8,174 nucleotides of DNA from positions 1 through 8,174 of the forward strand of contig JAEZPW010000161.1 of the NCBI GenBank assembly GCA_023441255.1, in the 5' to 3' direction. A program made the position numbers and the translations under genes. Under the pieces are notes generated by a model that saw nothing but the letters and a program-made list of their open reading frames with translations, was not told the DNA's origin and ran no database searches. This DNA is from Acidobacteriota bacterium (lineage in GTDB: Bacteria; Acidobacteriota; Terriglobia; Terriglobales; Acidobacteriaceae). Positions 7,225-8,174 of this stretch are shown here, one piece after another (within the stretch, counting starts at the first letter, position 1; the number at the start of each line of letters is the position of its first letter).

Positions 7225-7258
7225 TGTAGTCACTGTAAGCATGTAGTCACTGTAAGCA
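7225..7258 (+). repeat. Perfect 17-bp tandem duplication in the leader
   Basis: The unit TGTAGTCACTGTAAGCA occurs twice with no gap and no mismatch (7225-7241 and 7242-7258). Each unit contains the small dyad AGT-C-ACT. The repeat begins at the transcription start predicted from the sigma-54 promoter, so it would fill most of the first half of the 5' leader. Confidence 0.9.
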
Positions 7259-7272
7259 CTGGCGATCACAAC

Positions 7273-7278
7273 GGAGAG
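7273..7278 (+). promoter_or_regulatory. Shine-Dalgarno fixing a TTG start
   Basis: GGAGAG lies 7 nt before TTG at 7286. No in-frame ATG is nearby, and starting at the TTG yields a complete signal peptide, so this site decides the start of the LolA-like gene. Confidence 0.75.
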
Positions 7279-7285
7279 AAGCGCT

Positions 7286-8128
7286 TTGCGCAGCACACTT
7301 AAAACCTTTCTTTGCCTTCTCGCGCTTGCGGCACTCGCGGCAGCCACGCAGAGCGCGAGCGCCCAGCAGCCAACACGCGGAGACCAAATACGGGCGTCAG
7401 TGCCCACGCTGGAGACCATAGTGACCCGGATGGAGGAGGCGCAGCAGAAAAACCGCCAGAACTACCGGCCGTACACCATGACGCGTGAGTACAAGCTCTT
7501 CGGCGCACAGGAAGATAACCCTAAATCGGAGGTGCTGGCCGACGTAAGCTTTGTCCCTCCGAACCGGAAGACGTTCAAGATCGAGAGGAGCACCGGGAAC
7601 AAACGCGGGGTTTCGCTAGTTCGCGACGTGCTGGAGAAGGAGTCGGAATTCGCCGCCTCACAAAGCGCCCCCGGAGCGATCGACCGGCACAACTACGACT
7701 TCAACCTGCTGCAGCAGGAAGTGCTGCAGGGCCAGCGATGCTGGGTTCTCGAACTCATCCCGAAGCACGATGAAAAAGCGCTTGTACGCGGCAAAGTCTG
7801 GGTGGACCAGGACACGTACCTGGTTCACAAGATCGACGGAGATATGGCGAAGTCGCCCTCGTGGTGGCTGAAGAACGTGCACACTACGGTGCAATTCGGC
7901 AACGCGGCAGGCATGTGGTTGCAAACCCAGACCAGGGCTGAAGCTGACGTCCGTGTGTTCGGACGACACATCTTCACGGCACAAGCGGTCAAAGTCGAAA
8001 CAGGTGACCAGGTCGCAAGCACATTCTCCACCAGGCCGCCGAACCTCACCAAAGAACTGGCCATGACTGCGCGCCGGCAGCGCACACGCAGCGTGCCGTC
8101 GCTGATTGGGGCCACCGTAGTGCCGTAA
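7286..8128 (+). CDS. Secreted LolA-like (outer-membrane lipoprotein-sorting-type) protein
   Basis: The 280-residue product begins with a clear Sec signal peptide: R2 and K6, a hydrophobic core LCLLALAALAAA (9-20), and a signal peptidase I site after ASA (A26), so it is exported to the periplasm. There is no lipobox cysteine at the cleavage site. The mature part starts with a helix (LETIVTRMEEAQQ, ~42-54) and then alternates beta-type strands: YTMTREYKLF (63-72), DVSFVPPNRKTFKIE (86-100), RCWVLELIPK (151-160), GKVWVDQDTYLVHKIDGD (169-186) and MWLQTQTRAEADVRVFG (210-226). This is the pattern of the LolA/LolB-like half-barrel fold that binds lipid or lipoprotein acyl chains. The closest general match is the group annotated 'outer membrane lipoprotein-sorting protein'; true lipoprotein transport is not shown. 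The TTG start rests on GGAGAG 7 nt upstream and on the signal peptide. A sigma-54 promoter and a 17-bp tandem repeat precede it. Confidence 0.78.
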   Translation: MRSTLKTFLCLLALAALAAATQSASAQQPTRGDQIRASVPTLETIVTRMEEAQQKNRQNYRPYTMTREYKLFGAQEDNPKSEVLADVSFVPPNRKTFKIERSTGNKRGVSLVRDVLEKESEFAASQSAPGAIDRHNYDFNLLQQEVLQGQRCWVLELIPKHDEKALVRGKVWVDQDTYLVHKIDGDMAKSPSWWLKNVHTTVQFGNAAGMWLQTQTRAEADVRVFGRHIFTAQAVKVETGDQVASTFSTRPPNLTKELAMTARRQRTRSVPSLIGATVVP

Positions 8129-8148
8129 ACAGACATGTTGTCGTGTGT

Positions 8149-8168
8149 GGACGGGGCTGTGCCCGTCC
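8149..8168. repeat. GC-rich hairpin after the LolA-like gene
   Basis: GGACGGG (8149-8155) pairs perfectly with CCCGTCC (8162-8168) around a 6-nt loop, 20 bp after the stop codon. No T-run follows before the window ends at 8174, so it is not a classical intrinsic terminator. It may be a 3' stabilising hairpin or the start of another interspersed palindromic repeat. Confidence 0.5.
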
Positions 8169-8174
8169 CGAATG

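Overview
The window is GC-rich bacterial DNA, most likely from a soil-type Acidobacteriota (Terriglobia/Koribacter-like) genome. I infer this from three things: the high GC, the interspersed repeat whose arm begins TTGTCATTCCGAGCG (I recall such repeats from acidobacterial genomes), and a secreted LolA-like protein of a kind common there. No marker gene in the window proves the taxonomy. The left end (1-183) looks like poor or artefactual sequence, with runs of 18 and 10 cytosines, so the window probably starts at a contig edge.

Layout from left to right: (i) a minus-strand 638-aa protein of unknown function with a probable TIM-barrel-like core (184-2100); (ii) a 253-bp divergent spacer; (iii) a plus-strand zinc-independent MDR-family oxidoreductase (2354-3367); (iv) a 276-bp spacer holding a 119-bp inverted-repeat element; (v) rpiB, ribose-5-phosphate isomerase B (3644-4108), with repeats on both sides; (vi) a 353-bp gene-free stretch made largely of short direct repeats and further copies of the repeat arm; (vii) glyA, serine hydroxymethyltransferase (4462-5751), closed by a good intrinsic terminator; (viii) a GT4-type glycosyltransferase (5901-7103) with a GTG start; (ix) a secreted LolA-like protein (7286-8128) with a TTG start, followed by a GC-rich hairpin at the window edge.

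The genes look like separate transcription units rather than one operon: spacers are 130-350 bp and several units have their own control signals. rpiB and glyA belong to central metabolism (pentose phosphate interconversion; serine/glycine and one-carbon units). The glycosyltransferase and the LolA-like protein point to cell-envelope or polysaccharide work, but nothing ties them together functionally.

The most interesting content is regulatory. Two genes (rpiB and the glycosyltransferase) have a -10-like hexamer 6-7 nt before the start codon and no Shine-Dalgarno, suggesting leaderless mRNAs. The others have a purine-rich Shine-Dalgarno at 5-7 nt. The LolA-like gene has a full match to the sigma-54 -24/-12 consensus, with a perfect 17-bp tandem duplication starting at the predicted transcription start. 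I found no phage genes, transposase, CRISPR array, tRNA or rRNA, and no clear multi-gene novel system. The 638-aa protein is the best candidate for undescribed biochemistry.
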